DNA from: Symbiodinium microadriaticum
Lineage: Eukaryota; Sar; Dinophyceae; Suessiales; Symbiodiniaceae
Length of the DNA stretch: 64,000 nt
Direction of reading: 5' to 3'
NCBI GenBank assembly: GCA_001939145.1
Contig: LSRX01000005.1
Span: forward strand, 1,620,204 to 1,684,203
Positions 1 through 10,581 of the stretch are shown here, piece after piece; within the stretch, counting starts at the first letter, position 1, and each line of letters opens with the position of its first letter. Position numbers and translations under genes: made by a program. Under the pieces are notes generated by a model, which was not told where the DNA came from, made no database searches, and saw only the letters and a list, made by a program, of their open reading frames with translations.

Positions 1-2955
1 TGGGGAGGCTCTCAAGTAGAGCGTGTTGGCTAGATCCCCACTGCCACTTATCAACCCAAATGCGGCTGGCGCCACAGTAGTAAGCACCAAAATGTGCAGC
101 AGCCACGAGGGCGGGAGAGCCTCGCAACTCGCGCGCGAGCGGGGGGCCGGCCGCCGGTGTTTGTACGATGTGGGTGTGATTATCACCACCACGTGGCTGC
201 AGAACAGCCGGGTTAGGCGCATCGCTCTCTGGGTCGTCTGGTACTTCCTCAAAAATGAGGATACCGTTGCCAGTAGACGGATCATGGCCCAGCGGCCCAT
301 CGGTTAGCTCGACAACAATGCATCGACCTGGTGCAAGCTCAAGTATCGGGCCGTCAGGACCGGGGTGCTGAGGCGCCCCACTCACGACAATGTGGAACCC
401 GGATGGGCAACGAATGTCCAAGAGAGCAGCCAATGCTGCGATGGAAAGCGCAGGGTATGTCGCTTCCTTCCAGACAATTCCACGCAATAGCGGACGCAGG
501 TCGCATAGGAAGATAATGGAAGAGTTTCCGGGAAGGCTCTGGAATCTTTGTGATGCGACTACAACCGCACTACAGCTGAACCCGAGGTCCTCAAAATCAT
601 CTGGACCGGAAAGGGCAGCTTGCAGTACCATATCTCCTAGCGCGTACCCAAGGCAGGATGCAATCTCTGGCCGTAAGCTCTCAGCATTGATGCCTTCCAG
701 AGGGAAGCGGCACGGTTCATGGTCGGTGAGCAACCATAGGGCTGGAGAAACAACAAAGGGGAAAGTCATCTGTGGGTCCCATCCTGTTGCTGAGGCAAGC
801 ATGCCTTGGATCAACCTGGGCACAGGTGGGGAGCCTCCGTGTGGTTGAATGGTCACCGTCATACCAACAAAGGAATCGACGATCTCACCCATCTGGAGAG
901 GCAGTTGGTTGCCCGCAACGAAAACATCAACCTGGGAACCTGAACCGAAACCAGCAGTCACAAGTAGGGCTTCACGGCTTACGCGCGAGGCAACCGCATG
1001 ACTAAAAACCCTCTCAGGCCGAGCTGGTAAGTGAAAGGCGGCCAAAATCAAACGCGGATCCCAAGCTGGCAGTGCCACAAAAAGCGCACAGGCTGCGAAA
1101 GGCTGAGGCACAACAGGGACAACGATTGGAAAGCGGCGTTTCAGGGCCTCATCACGGACATCCAGAAGATGATCGCAAGCATCCTCAACCGATGCAGGCA
1201 TAGCAAGCGGTACGAGGGAAAGGTCCGGGCTGTACCCTGGGCTCAGGGTAACAAGCAAGGCATCAACAAAAGCCGGCTGCATAATGTCGATGTCATCATG
1301 TGGCACGCGGAAAAGGTCAGGCGTCGCTGGCTCGCGCATCGCTGGTGGCACACCGGTCTCATCGACATATCGGTGAAGGTCAGCAACCGCGGAGTCACTG
1401 CCGCGCGCGAGGTGGGAGTCAGGCTGGGCATCGTACGGTAACCGACAACCAATCAGGGGGAACTGCTCATACGCAGACAGACACAGTGAGCTCCCTACCG
1501 AACAACAGGTCCCAACTAGCCGCGGACCCGATACAGCACCATCTTGCAGAACAGCATCCGCTTCTTGGAGGGAAGGTTCCTGATCATTGACGGCATCATG
1601 GTCAGAGTCAGGGTCACTGGTCTCGTGATCGGAGGGATCAGCTGAATCGGAGGGCTCGTCAGAAGACTCGTCCCCCGTTTGACTGCTCTCAAACTCGTGC
1701 AACACGTAATCAACAGTGAGAATGGATCCCGTTTGCACATGAAAGAGGAGCCCATCATCGGTGTGTTCGACCCGTGCACCTGTGACCTGTGTGCGGCAGC
1801 CCTCAGGGGCATAACTATCAAAGCGCGCAACGAGGGGCTCTGCTTGGATGACACCCTCAGGTGCGAGGCCCCATGCGAAGTCACACAAAATGGGCCTAAG
1901 GTCAAGAAAATACACTGCGTGCGGGGTGCCGACGCGGGCTCCTGCAGTGTATGTTGCGATGCCAACACCTGAAGCGAAGAAACCCCGATCGAAGTAGTCT
2001 GTGATTCGCGGCGCGGAAGGCACGACAGTGAGCCCAAAGGCTTCACGACCCAGAGCGTTGGCGATATCGGCACGCAGGCTCTGCCTCCTGTCCTGGTGGA
2101 GTTGAAACATGAAGGGCTCTGTGTCCGTCAGCAAGCAGATCCACTGACCTGGCCTGCCTGTAACGTTAAAAAAGGGTCCCCATCCTTCAGAAGAAAGCAG
2201 CAGCGTGTGCAAATTTGCCATTGCAAGAGGGGGACTTGGCAAGCGGGTAATTGACGCACAATATCCAAGTTGCAGATCGACAGCTTGGCCAGGCTGCAGT
2301 GGCATGGGAGCGGTGTGCACAAAGACAGCAACAGGAGCGTGCACATCGATGCCTGCTGCAGTAAGGATCGCTTCATATGTCATCCTCGGCGAAACAAAGA
2401 GGCAAAAGACTGTGCCAAGAAATCTGCTGCAATCAATGATCACGTATACAGATCGGCACCAATCAGGTAAAGCCAAAAGCACAGCAGTTGTCACAAGCGG
2501 CTGTGGCTCAACCACATGCAGCATTGGGAAGCGACGTTGCCCAGTCTCCGATCGATTAGCTTGCACGCTATCGAGGGCCTGTCGCACTGTAGCGGGAATG
2601 GTAAGATCTACCGTGACCTGCTCCGGACAATAGTCTGGTGTGAACAAGAGGAAGGGCACAGGTGTGCGCGCCTCAGGGTGGGCGCCGGCCACCACTGGCT
2701 CAGGGTCATCGACACCGATCTGAAGAGCTGGGGTGTCGTGTGGGGACGGAACACCTACCTGTCGGTCAAGCTGTCTTTGCAGATGCCGGTGTTGGTCTGC
2801 AGGTGCGCGAGAAGAGACGGAGGTAGTGTCCGAGATCTTCGTGGTTTTTACTAGGCGTGCCAAGCCGGCAGTGAAGCACCACGTCTCAGCGTGTGTCAGG
2901 GTCGCCTTGCGCCACTCGGAAAGGTAGAGATGGTAGAATGCCGACTGTTAGGCTG
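1..2955 (-). CDS. polyprotein segment, partial: modules C and D, open through left edge
   Basis: Reading the minus strand in the phase whose codons begin at 2698, 2695 and so on, the frame opens after a TAA near 2956. It stays open to position 1, about 980 codons, the longest uninterrupted coding stretch in the window. It carries module C (about 2663-1690; landmarks FTPDYCPEQ, VVEPQP, FLDLRPIL, APEGCRTQVTG, GSILTVDY), an acidic Ser/Asp/Glu linker, and module D (about 1265-300; landmarks LSPGYSPDLS, VPVVPQP, FLCDLRPLL, CPSGFHIVVSG). A further linker and unmatched sequence lead to the edge. Codon third positions favour G and C. Both ends are incomplete. With no stop over almost 3 kb, this part of the copy has decayed little, unlike the N-terminal half. 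Confidence 0.6.
300..1265 (-). repeat. polyprotein module D (fourth tandem copy)
   Basis: The motifs run in the same order as module C: LLVTLSPGYSPDLS, AMPASVEDACDHL, VPVVPQP, FVALPAWDP, SREALLVTAGF, VFVAGNQLPLQMGEIVD, FLCDLRPLL, CPSGFHIVVSG and APGRCIVVEL. It is intact in one frame. Whether further modules follow beyond the left edge cannot be seen. Confidence 0.55.
1690..2663 (-). repeat. polyprotein module C (third tandem copy)
   Basis: Motifs in order are FLLFTPDYCPEQ, LTIPATVRQALDSV, VVEPQP, LLALPDWC, a TYEAILTAAGI helix, VFVHTAPMPLQPGQAVDLQLG, FLDLRPIL, APEGCRTQVTG and GSILTVDY. It is followed by a 45-residue Ser/Asp/Glu linker. This copy is intact in one frame and is the best starting point for building a profile. 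Confidence 0.55.
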
Positions 2956-3430
2956 GTCCAGGCATGGTGCCACTTGTCACAGAATGCACAGGATGCCGAC
3001 GCAAAGAAGGCGGCGACATAGCCAGAGGAGTCCACAGCATCAGGCTCGCGGCGGCCTCGTGGAGATCGACTTCGGGCATGTGGGTCAGCCTCACTGCTTG
3101 CAGAGCTACTTCCTCCGTCGATGGCGTACGGAGGATCATGAGGGTCTGAGGAACTGGTGTCAGGAGATTGGTCAAAATCATCATCTTCACCATCATCTTC
3201 ATCTGCAATAGAGGCAGGGGGTGAACAAAGGACAAAGGCTGCCGTGACGACCTGGCCTGGGTGCGGATGGTAGAATTCCTCCTGCATATTGACGCCGGCC
3301 AGAAAAACTCTATATCCATCCGGGCAAAAGGTCGTCAGTCGCTGACACACATCGTTGACTCTAACAGCACCAGACGCAGTGGCAACGAGCAGCCAGCCTT
3401 GGAGTAAGGCGCGGCAGCACGAGGGACAAC
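2950..3430 (-). CDS. polyprotein segment: end of module B and acidic linker
   Basis: The third frame segment carries the end of module B (FCPDGYRVFLAG followed by HPGQVVTAAFVL) and a long acidic linker with runs of Asp and Glu, then Ser/Asp/Pro-rich sequence and a basic SRSPRGRR patch. The same kind of linker follows module C, which supports this reading. The open frame runs from 3566 to 2886. It overlaps the previous segment by about 200 bases, and only the part from about 3430 down continues the homology. Near 2950 the sense moves to the next frame after a Cys/Trp/His-containing stretch (CDKWHHAW). The two shifts 480 bases apart suggest ordinary indel decay. A small intron is an alternative explanation for either shift. 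Confidence 0.45.
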
Positions 3431-4192
3431 AACACGTGCCTGGTGCGGATACCAGTGATCGGATCGGCAGGCTCGGCAACTGCAAAAACTCGGTGACATG
3501 GCCATCCATGCAAGGCAGCATCGTAAACCGCAGGCGCAGACTCCTGCTTGAGAAGGTCGCCATCACTCATGTCGAGAGCAGAGGCAATAGCAAGCTCAGG
3601 GCTGCTGTCCAGGCCAAGTCGCCGAACTAGGCGGCACCCCGTTTCGCAGACAGCACAGATCCGGTTGTCAAAGTCACTGGCAGGCACAGCCGGTATAGCA
3701 GGTGCGGTGGCCCAGGTGGCAGCTGCCAACAGCATGTCATGAAGGAAGAAATATGGCCCAGGCAGCATGTGTCTCGGATAGAAGGACACACAGCAGCCTA
3801 TAGTGAGATCAGCCCAAGCGGCATCAGCAAGGGGGTCTACACTCGTGCCAACAAGGACGTTGACGGCGTCTGGCACAGTAATTCCAGCATGGTGAATGAT
3901 GTCCTCTCTAGTGGCTCTGGGTGGCATGATGGTCGTGTAGAATCGTCCATCCCAGTCAGCAAGATTAAAGCAGACCACATTCTCATCGGGACACCATTCC
4001 GGGAGGGCGTGGAGTGTACCAAAATCAAGAAAGGGTTGCGGCTGCACAACGCCCAGGTGCGGGAAGAATTGCCGGTTGTGTCCGTTCCGGGCATCAGCAA
4101 CCGCATCAAGGGCATCCTCAAGGGTAGCAGGCAGCGTGAGGAGAACAGCTACAGTCTCGTTAGCCATGCCGGGGGTGAGGATAACAAAAACC
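3200..4192 (-). repeat. polyprotein module B (second tandem copy, frame-shifted inside)
   Basis: The first half has FVILTPGM, LTLPATLEDALDAV, VVQPQP and HHAGI. The second half has the Asp-Leu-Arg-equivalent strand around 3430 and CPDGYRVFLAG, then HPGQVVTAAF. The frame shift near 3425 falls inside this copy. The module start is about 1.25 kb downstream, in the reading direction, of the start of module A. Confidence 0.5.
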
Positions 4193-6620
4193 AGTCTGCA
4201 TACCTCACCACTGCCAAACTGAACGTCATTCGCGATAGCAACTTGTTCCTGCGCAAAAGGGTCGTCGGCTGGCAAGTATGGCCATACACGGCCGTCCGCT
4301 TCAGCTTCGTCCCTTATCTGCTCGATCCTCTCACGGTCTGCCAAACTAGTGGAATACGGTTCCCGCAGAAGCCTGAATTCTGCAGTTGCCGGGGTATCAT
4401 CATGTCGTTGGGGTGTGTCAATCACGGGAGGGCAGGAGTCCGACGGGCCGTCTATGGAAGAAGCGGAAGCAGGCTCGATCGGGCAGAAGCCAAAGGTAAT
4501 GACATCCCCATCCTGAACTACAAGGCGACCACTGGTGGCCCTATCCGCACAAAACGAGGTAAAAAACCCCTGAGGTGATCGTAGAATGCCAGCAAAGCGG
4601 GCGAGGTCATCAGCACTGACCTCTGGTTGCATTATGTGCAGCTTGCATATCTGACGACCGACCTGACGCGGATCAAGAAAAACGCAGAAACCTCGGTTGG
4701 TGCTATCTCGTACTGTTGGGGCTTCTCGGGCCGCAACAACTCCTGAACAGGGCTCGCCAAAATGCAAAACATTCTCCAGAGTGCCCTTCTGCGGGTGGTC
4801 CAAAACCAGCCTGGTCTGTGCAATGCCGAGGAGTTTGGAAACCGACGCACGCAAGGTAGCACAGTTGAAGGGAATGCGACGCAAAGCGATCGTGCGGTCA
4901 AAATCAGCAACCAAGACGGATTGCGAGGGCCCTTCCCAGTACAAAGGACATTCAGAACACCACTCTGTCCTGCCAGAGAGCATGCCTTCAAAAGAGCAGC
5001 CCCAAGATGGTATAGTGCCTTGCTGGACTATCTTAATCAGGCCACCATGAACAGATCTGAAACGCGTCCCCGGGCTGACAGGTGTCTGGGAACCGAATGC
5101 AAAGGCTTGCCAGTTGGCGAGGTGGAAACGCGCAGCGATACTTGAAATATCCCCATAAGAGGCCGCAATGCACAAGTGTTGCGCGAACATAGGCCCGCCC
5201 ATGGCCCTGAGGTCGTATATCACGACAGTGTTGCCCTCAGCCTCTAACCAGTCACCGGTTAGAACAAGCGTGGCATAGCCACTCACGGGTTGAGGCTGCA
5301 CTGGTACAATGGTTGAGGCAAAATCCAAATCCAGTGCAGTCAACTTTTGCGCAACACGAGCCAAGGCAGAGTCCACGGCAACAGGGAGATCTAGAGCAAT
5401 CTCAATACACTCTGCTCTATGCATCGGACACATGACCTGGAAACGCCAGACAACAGGAGGCTGACGTGGATGGATAGCAGCCTGCAGACTATCGGTCGCC
5501 TGAGCATGTGGAGAAGGCGGAGGCCCAGGGGCTTGAAGGCGGGTCTCCGTGCGAGGGTGCACGACGTCACATCGGACCCACTTGTCTGGAGAACTCCTTA
5601 AAGGCGCATTCTGGTACACAGACTGTACTGGGATAGGCCTCAACAGTTCCGGAAAGCAAGCATAACCATCAAGCAGAAACGCCAAGGTGGCAAGCTTGCA
5701 CAGCGGATGGCCAGGGCTCGTCCACCAATGGAGAGATGCTGCAGGCGGCGGACAGTTTGGCGCATCTCCCGAAACATTGTCCTGGGCAGAAAGGCAAGCT
5801 CGCGGGTGCTGCTTCCTATCGTAGCGGCCCGAGTACACAGGTGGCCGACAGGGCTTTGCTATGTTACCCAAGTAACACAGGTGGAGGTGGGGCGCCCTAT
5901 ATCCCCAAGGGGTGGTTCCGGACGACAATACATGACCGTACAACAGAACCAAATCAAGCAAGACCCGTAAGAACCCGAACAGGGCGATCGAACGGAGTTG
6001 GTGTACCAGCCATGTTGCCAGCCATGCAAATGTGCGGTAGTGACTCATGCAAGATGCGCTTGCATGGTGTGGCTTGAAAAGATCTGACCGGCGCAAAACA
6101 AGCGGCAAAATCTCGAAAGTCCCCTCCAAGGCGGATGCGGAACCGCCTCGGCAGACAAGGGAAGTCGTCACAGCAGGCAGGCAGGCCATTGCCCCCGAGC
6201 CACCGATGCAATTGTTAGGCGCGCTGCCGAAAAAGCTGCTGTGTGGGAGAAAAAGCTGCACATCAACACATACGCGAGGCCGAAAGTGCAGCCACAAACC
6301 AACAGGAAGGCGAGGACCCATAGAGTGATGGACGGCCTGTTGGGCAGAGAAATTGGCGGAGGGAGTGCCAAAGGGAGGTACTTCAAGACATGTTCTCCTG
6401 ATAAAAGAGCCGACTCGAAAATAAGTCACACGGCAAACCCAACCGCAGACTTGAAAAGACGCGAGGGCTCGGGTGGGCTGCTCGTATGGCAACCACCTCT
6501 CAGGAGAGTGCTGTACAGCCTCTGGAACATCATCCGGTAGCGTCAGCCGCGGATAGCTGGCAACCCGACTGACGATTGTGCTAACCCAAAGCACAATGGT
6601 ATAGTCAGGGATGTCAGCCC
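3425..6620 (-). CDS. polyprotein middle segment: hydrophobic region and modules A and B
   Basis: The second frame is open without stops from about 6620 to 3361 and is convincing from about 5560 onward. From 6620 to 5560 it is hydrophobic and Pro/Leu-rich. A competing frame at 6386-6168 also contains a clear membrane-type stretch (ITLWVLAFLLVCGCTFGLAY), so the true frame there is uncertain. From about 5440 the frame reads through module A (to about 4430) and module B (about 4192 to 3425). Landmarks in A are VPVQPQP, DLRAMGG and a second half ending in VQDGDVITFGF. Landmarks in B are GVVQPQPFLDFGTLHALPEW, a DLADWDGR-like strand and TREDIIHHAGI. Near 3425 the homology passes to another frame, which continues with the end of module B. 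Confidence 0.5.
4430..5440 (-). repeat. polyprotein module A (first tandem copy)
   Basis: This is the first of four divergent protein-level repeats. The first half holds an aliphatic strand, a VPVQPQP motif and a hydrophobic strand ending in an Asp-Leu-Arg triplet. The second half ends with a Gly-rich turn and a VxxGDVITF strand. It matches modules B-D in motif order, not closely in sequence; identity is too low to see at DNA level. The function is unknown. The alternating short hydrophobic strands suggest beta-rich folds. Confidence 0.5.
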
Positions 6621-6638
6621 TCCACGGGGAAGCTGCCA

Positions 6639-8030
6639 CTAGCTGAGGGTATGGCCATCGCCGGCATCGTCCAGCTCGTCTCCATCGTCCTCCACAATAC
6701 GAATCCCGCCTGGAACGGCTGGTGAGTGTCCAGGATTTTCGGGCATATCCGGTGCAGCCGCAGCAGGTACCGGGTTCCCTTCGACTCGGCCAAAGGGATG
6801 CATGGCCCTTCGTCTCTGCAGCCTCTCCGCAGCAGTTGGGCTGGGCCCATACGATCTTGGCTCCCCTTCTGGCGGTGCAGCAGGCAATTCGACAGCAACC
6901 AAGCCTGGTGGCTCGCCGATAGTCGGGCCACCCGGGGCAGGCGTAGTACGGGCCGAAGCAGCCGGTATCGGAGTTCCCGCCTGGTATGGGTCTGTGGCCA
7001 CTGGAGCCGGCGAGGCAGGGTGCACCAATCCTGGAAATGCCATAGCTGTCCCCTGAGGAGGTAGGCCAGGAACCAGACCGCCCTGAGCATAATGGCTCCC
7101 AGGACCCGGCACAGCCGGGGGAATTGCCGAAGTAGTCATCGCCGTGTGCGGTGTCCTCGGTGGCACGGCTGAGGTCCTTGGAGGCGTAGCAAAAGCCGGT
7201 GTAAGAGCCCTCTGCAGAACACCATGGAGTGTGGCGTGGTCCTCCTCTGCCCATTCGGCAAAGACTGCATCCACACCAGAAACCTCCATAGGGACATCCA
7301 CACTTGCACGGGCACCTAAGCTCTCCGCCACTACCGTTCGCAGCATGGCACGTGCTTCCTCTTGTGCACGTTCGGCCTCCGTGATTTCGCGGCCGATTGC
7401 TTCCAAATCCTTGGCTGAACGACTTCGTTCTCGCTGGAACGCCTCCTTTAACTTCTTCTCGTAGAGGGTCCACTGCTCGGCCCGTTCGCGCTTCAGCGCA
7501 TGCAGCTTGAGTACTCTGGTTTCTGCTTTGCGCGCAAAATTCAGGGCCGACTGGGTTGTGGGAACAAGTTGGTCCCGCGGGGCTCCATCCACCCCAACAA
7601 GATCTGTACCATCCGCAGCCGCTCGAGCACTGTCGGGCATGTCCGTCCGTACAGACACCGTCGTATATCCAGGAAAATCTGGTTGTTTCTGAGCTCTGCC
7701 AGCATCTCGCTGCCACGGTGCACGCGCCGTCCTGGGCGCCTGTGGCGAGTATGCACCCTGCCAGATACGCCAGTTGGCACCATCGGTAACCCATGGCTGT
7801 TCTGCGGCCGGTTGCACGAGCGTCCACGGCCCATATGGTTCCTGAGCTCTTTTGGCAGACCAGAACCGTGGTGGCTCCAAAGAGCCACAGCGTTTCGCTT
7901 CGACACTGGCAGTCCGAGACGAAGGCGGTGTCTTGTGACTGAGCGCTTCCGCCTCAGTCTCCTGTGCCAACCGGGGCTTGCCGGAGCTGGCACTATGGCG
8001 GCGCCGAGTGGAAAAGGCGCCTGGGGCTAG
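6639..8030 (-). CDS. polyprotein N-terminal segment: coiled coil plus Pro/Ala-rich tail
   Basis: This frame is open from an in-frame stop near 8045 down to 6639, giving 443 residues from a TTG at 7970. There is no ATG in the first part of the frame, so a eukaryotic start is not visible. The start may lie in lost sequence, or the segment may be internal. Residues about 130-215 form a charged helical region rich in Glu, Arg, Lys and Ala (for example AERAQEEARAML), a likely coiled coil. Residues 240-420 are rich in Pro, Ala and Gly with low complexity. The end is acidic (VEDDGDELDDAGDG). Overlapping open frames on the same strand have cysteine- and tryptophan-rich shadow composition, so I prefer this frame. 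Continuity with the following segment needs a frame change near 6620. The region resembles a nucleic-acid-binding ORF1-like part of a non-LTR element, but no zinc knuckle is visible. Confidence 0.5.
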   Translation of the reverse strand, partial: LAPGAFSTRRRHSASSGKPRLAQETEAEALSHKTPPSSRTASVEAKRCGSLEPPRFWSAKRAQEPYGPWTLVQPAAEQPWVTDGANWRIWQGAYSPQAPRTARAPWQRDAGRAQKQPDFPGYTTVSVRTDMPDSARAAADGTDLVGVDGAPRDQLVPTTQSALNFARKAETRVLKLHALKRERAEQWTLYEKKLKEAFQRERSRSAKDLEAIGREITEAERAQEEARAMLRTVVAESLGARASVDVPMEVSGVDAVFAEWAEEDHATLHGVLQRALTPAFATPPRTSAVPPRTPHTAMTTSAIPPAVPGPGSHYAQGGLVPGLPPQGTAMAFPGLVHPASPAPVATDPYQAGTPIPAASARTTPAPGGPTIGEPPGLVAVELPAAPPEGEPRSYGPSPTAAERLQRRRAMHPFGRVEGNPVPAAAAPDMPENPGHSPAVPGGIRIVEDDGDELDDAGDGHTLS

Positions 8031-8142
8031 ATCTTCCTCAGATCGAGGCTATTCTTGAGCCCTTAAAAGGCCATTATTCTACATACTTTTGGGGTCCAGG
8101 TAAGCACCTTCGACACCTTAAACCCTAAACCCTAAACTTAAG

Positions 8143-8573
8143 AGAGCCTGAGGAAGTCGACCGATGCCAGGTTCAGCTGTACCGGGGAACGGTGCAACTT
8201 CGGGCCTTGGAGTTAGATGCTCGGGCCCCCAGCTTCTGCTTTTCTTCATGTTAGGGTTTAGGTTGAGGCTACTTTAGCGTTCAGCGAAAAAGGGGTTTTG
8301 GTGTGTAGCATAGGTTATGTTCTTTTAAGTTTTTGGGTGTCAGTTTGTTTTGGTGAGCTGGTGTGTGCGTGCTACGCGCTCCTAGGAGTTGGTTGTTTGT
8401 GGTTGCTCCCAACATAGCTTTGAAGTAGGCCCGATGAGGCTTTGGAATCCCAATTCGAGGTGGCCCAAATTGACCCGCTTCTCCGACGCCACGGGATCGC
8501 CTTGCGCTGCGTGGCCGGGGCGGTCGCCTGTGCCGGGAGCCTGGTTGCCGGGGTGGAGTTGGAGCGGTTGTAA
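8143..8573 (+). CDS. 3' end of an unknown protein (two candidate exons)
   Basis: The last exon candidate is 8429-8573. It starts after a TAG acceptor (AAGTAG) and ends in TAA at 8571-8573, encoding 47 residues with helical, Ala/Leu/Val-rich character (FEVAQIDPLLRRHGIALRC, then VAGAVACAGSLVAG). An upstream piece, 8143-8170, ends AG|GTTCAG and joins in phase. Another frame across 8144-8255 is also open and plausible, so the upstream exon is weak. Codons end mostly in G or C, unlike the flanking A/T-rich and telomere-like sequence. The candidate lies just outside the opposite-strand polyprotein. No family was recognised. Confidence 0.35.
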
Positions 8574-9769
8574 ATTATTGGGTTTTTCGGAGTCTTCAGT
8601 AGGGGCATCAAGAGAACACTTTTAGAATGGGGTTCCTCACTTTGAAGGCTTTGGGGTCAGGGTTTAGGGCCTAGGGTTGAGGGAAATGAACACCGGGCCC
8701 TGAATAATGAGGATAGGGTTTCGGGGCACGTTAAATGGCCGATTGGGGGTTTGCCGTTGAGGGTGCGTTCTCAAGGGTTACAAGGTATGTTTGGAAACCC
8801 GAGCCCTGTGCCAGGGAGGCCACAACTCTATAATCAAGCAATACCCTAAAAGTCCTCGAAACCTCCTGAAATGGGTCCGACACCTGCTAGCAAGCACTCT
8901 GCATTTCGGGTATTTCAAGGGTATGTCCCTAGACTTCCATGTCCCATTTTGGCATTGTATGGACTGTTGTACTTCAGGGCCGACGCAGGTGCCATAGCAT
9001 AGAACCTGGTGACTCGCATTCAGAAACCATGCCATACATATATGGTTCAAGAAATGTTCCAACATGAAGGGGTTTGTGGGCTCTGTCTGTGGGTGCCGTA
9101 GAGTTTGGGTTGGGGTTGCGCAGGGTTTTTCGGCCTCGGGGTTGCCAGCTTGAAATACCAGTTGGTGCCACTTTATGGTTAGGCTTCCTGACATATAGAG
9201 TCTTTAGCAGGTGCTTAACCTTAAACCCTAGACCCTACACCCTAGCCCCTAAACCCCTGATCCCTCTCGGAGGGCTCGTCGGTGTAAGTTGTCACGAGGC
9301 CAAAGCACTGCCTGCCAAACGGAGTCTTCGGAGACTGCCATGCAGGAGCCAAAAAGAACCTAAACCCCTGAACCCTAAACCCCTAAATCCCCCCTAAAGA
9401 CTGTCCAGAGGCATGCCAGAATTTTCCAGGCCCTAGACCCTGAATTCCTGTCCCTAAACTCCCGAAATCCTAAAGACTCGAAGCATTAAAGCCGAACACC
9501 TTACGTTCAGAACCGCCAATGCCAGGCTGGCGTGGGGGGTAAAACCTCTGCGTGTTTGCTATCGAAGCCCAAATAGTTTGAACCACTCAATGTTTATTCC
9601 TGAGGGTCCTATTTGAGAAGTATATTTGCACACCTCCCATGAACCATTAAGGCGATTTTACAAGAACTATGATTTGCCGAACGTGCCGAGAGTTAGAGAG
9701 TTCAGGGCCAATAAATTGGCATCTGGGTTTACTTTGGCTGTACCATGGTACATCACACTGTAGGGTCTT

Positions 9770-10012
9770 ATGCTGTATAACCAACTTCAGATGTTGCAGA
9801 AACGGACGAAAGTTGGATTGCTTCAGCTTAAAGACTCAAAGCATACAAACTGTCTGCCGTACGTTTGGGAGCTTGGGTCCATGTTTCCATCGGACATGCA
9901 CCCTCTAAACAAAACACTTCTACACAGTATCGGTATGTTTATAGGGTTTACAATTTTAGGATTCGGGGTGGGCACCATCATGTGTCTCGGTGGCGACAAA
10001 GCTCTACAATGA
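9770..10012 (+). CDS. small open frame with possible splice site, unknown
   Basis: An ATG-initiated 80-codon frame ends in TGA at 10010-10012. Inside it, CTTCAG at about 9826 could be an acceptor and GTATGT at 9933 a donor, which would make 9827-9932 an internal exon rich in polar residues (LKDSKHTNCLPYVWELG). The unspliced C-terminal part is hydrophobic and glycine-rich (FIGFTILGFGVGTIMCLGG). An open frame of this length is expected by chance in a window this size, so support is modest. Confidence 0.25.
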   Translation: MLYNQLQMLQKRTKVGLLQLKDSKHTNCLPYVWELGSMFPSDMHPLNKTLLHSIGMFIGFTILGFGVGTIMCLGGDKALQ

Positions 10013-10261
10013 CCTAATGACTTACTGTCCACCACAACCCCAAGCTCCAAGCCAGTTTGACACATCTTTCTACCGGAGGTCAAGATTGACGTCCCATGGC
10101 GTCGTCTCGTGAGCGACCATTGCAAGGCCACGTCTGCTTCAGTTCATCCCTGGCATTGGAGACATTAGGTTGGTATACAGCTTTATAAAGGTCATACAGG
10201 TAGTCCAGGGATTGGGGTTAGAGGTACCCTCGGATTTAGGATCCACAAGGCTATCCGCCCT

Positions 10262-10581
10262 AAACTTCGAAGCCCAGCCCACCAAGAGAACCAGAACACA
10301 ACCCCGAAGCGTTGGAACAGGTCTATGTTGGTGGGCTCCACCTGGTGTTGACCAAGGCGCCAGCATATTTTTTGCATGTGCTTGACTTCTTCGACCAAGA
10401 AGCCAGCCCCATCGGGAAACGTTTACCCCCGAATGCTTCTAAGCCATGCCCTGATTTTCAGCTGGCAGCTAAATTGTTCGAAAGCCTTTCTAGCTGTTGT
10501 GCCTTGCAGAAGGACTTGGAATCTATAGGAGATAAGCAAAACTTCTTGCTTTCCTGGGGCAGAGTTCCACAGCTGAGCTAG
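10262..10581 (+). CDS. 3' terminal exon candidate, unknown protein
   Basis: After a TAA the frame is open for about 105 codons to TAG at 10579-10581, with no ATG near its start, so it would be a 3' exon. Several AG sites between 10276 and 10290 could be the acceptor. The encoded peptide is well mixed and protein-like, with hydrophobic helix periodicity (KAPAYFLHVLDFFDQEASP, FQLAAKLFESLSSCCALQ) and no low complexity. It lies 230 bases upstream of the AP2 gene and could belong to a separate gene. No family was recognised. Confidence 0.35.

Larger units (their letters stand above)
1..8030 (-). mobile_element. retroelement-like polyprotein repeat, decayed, truncated by window edge
   Basis: A single minus-strand coding region fills this block. 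It can be followed as protein from about 8030 to position 1 with changes of reading frame near 6620, 3425 and 2950, so it is a damaged copy. The order is a coiled-coil and Pro/Ala-rich N-terminus, a hydrophobic stretch, then four divergent copies of a two-part module separated by acidic Ser/Asp-rich linkers. Telomere-like heptamers, dense right of 8100, are absent inside it, so it looks like a discrete insertion. Long proteins of this style are abundant in Symbiodiniaceae gene sets and are often attached to LINE-type reverse transcriptases (recalled family knowledge, not checked). No endonuclease or reverse transcriptase motif lies inside the window; if present it would be left of position 1. 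Calling it a retroelement is therefore inference. No target-site duplication could be identified because one end is missing. Confidence 0.6.

Noticed and set aside
3361-7827. One continuous 1488-codon minus-strand protein
   Set aside because: Its first ~400 codons are a Cys/Trp/Gly-rich shadow of the better coiled-coil/Pro-rich frame at 6639-8030, and its last codons leave the module homology near 3425. Only the middle is credible.
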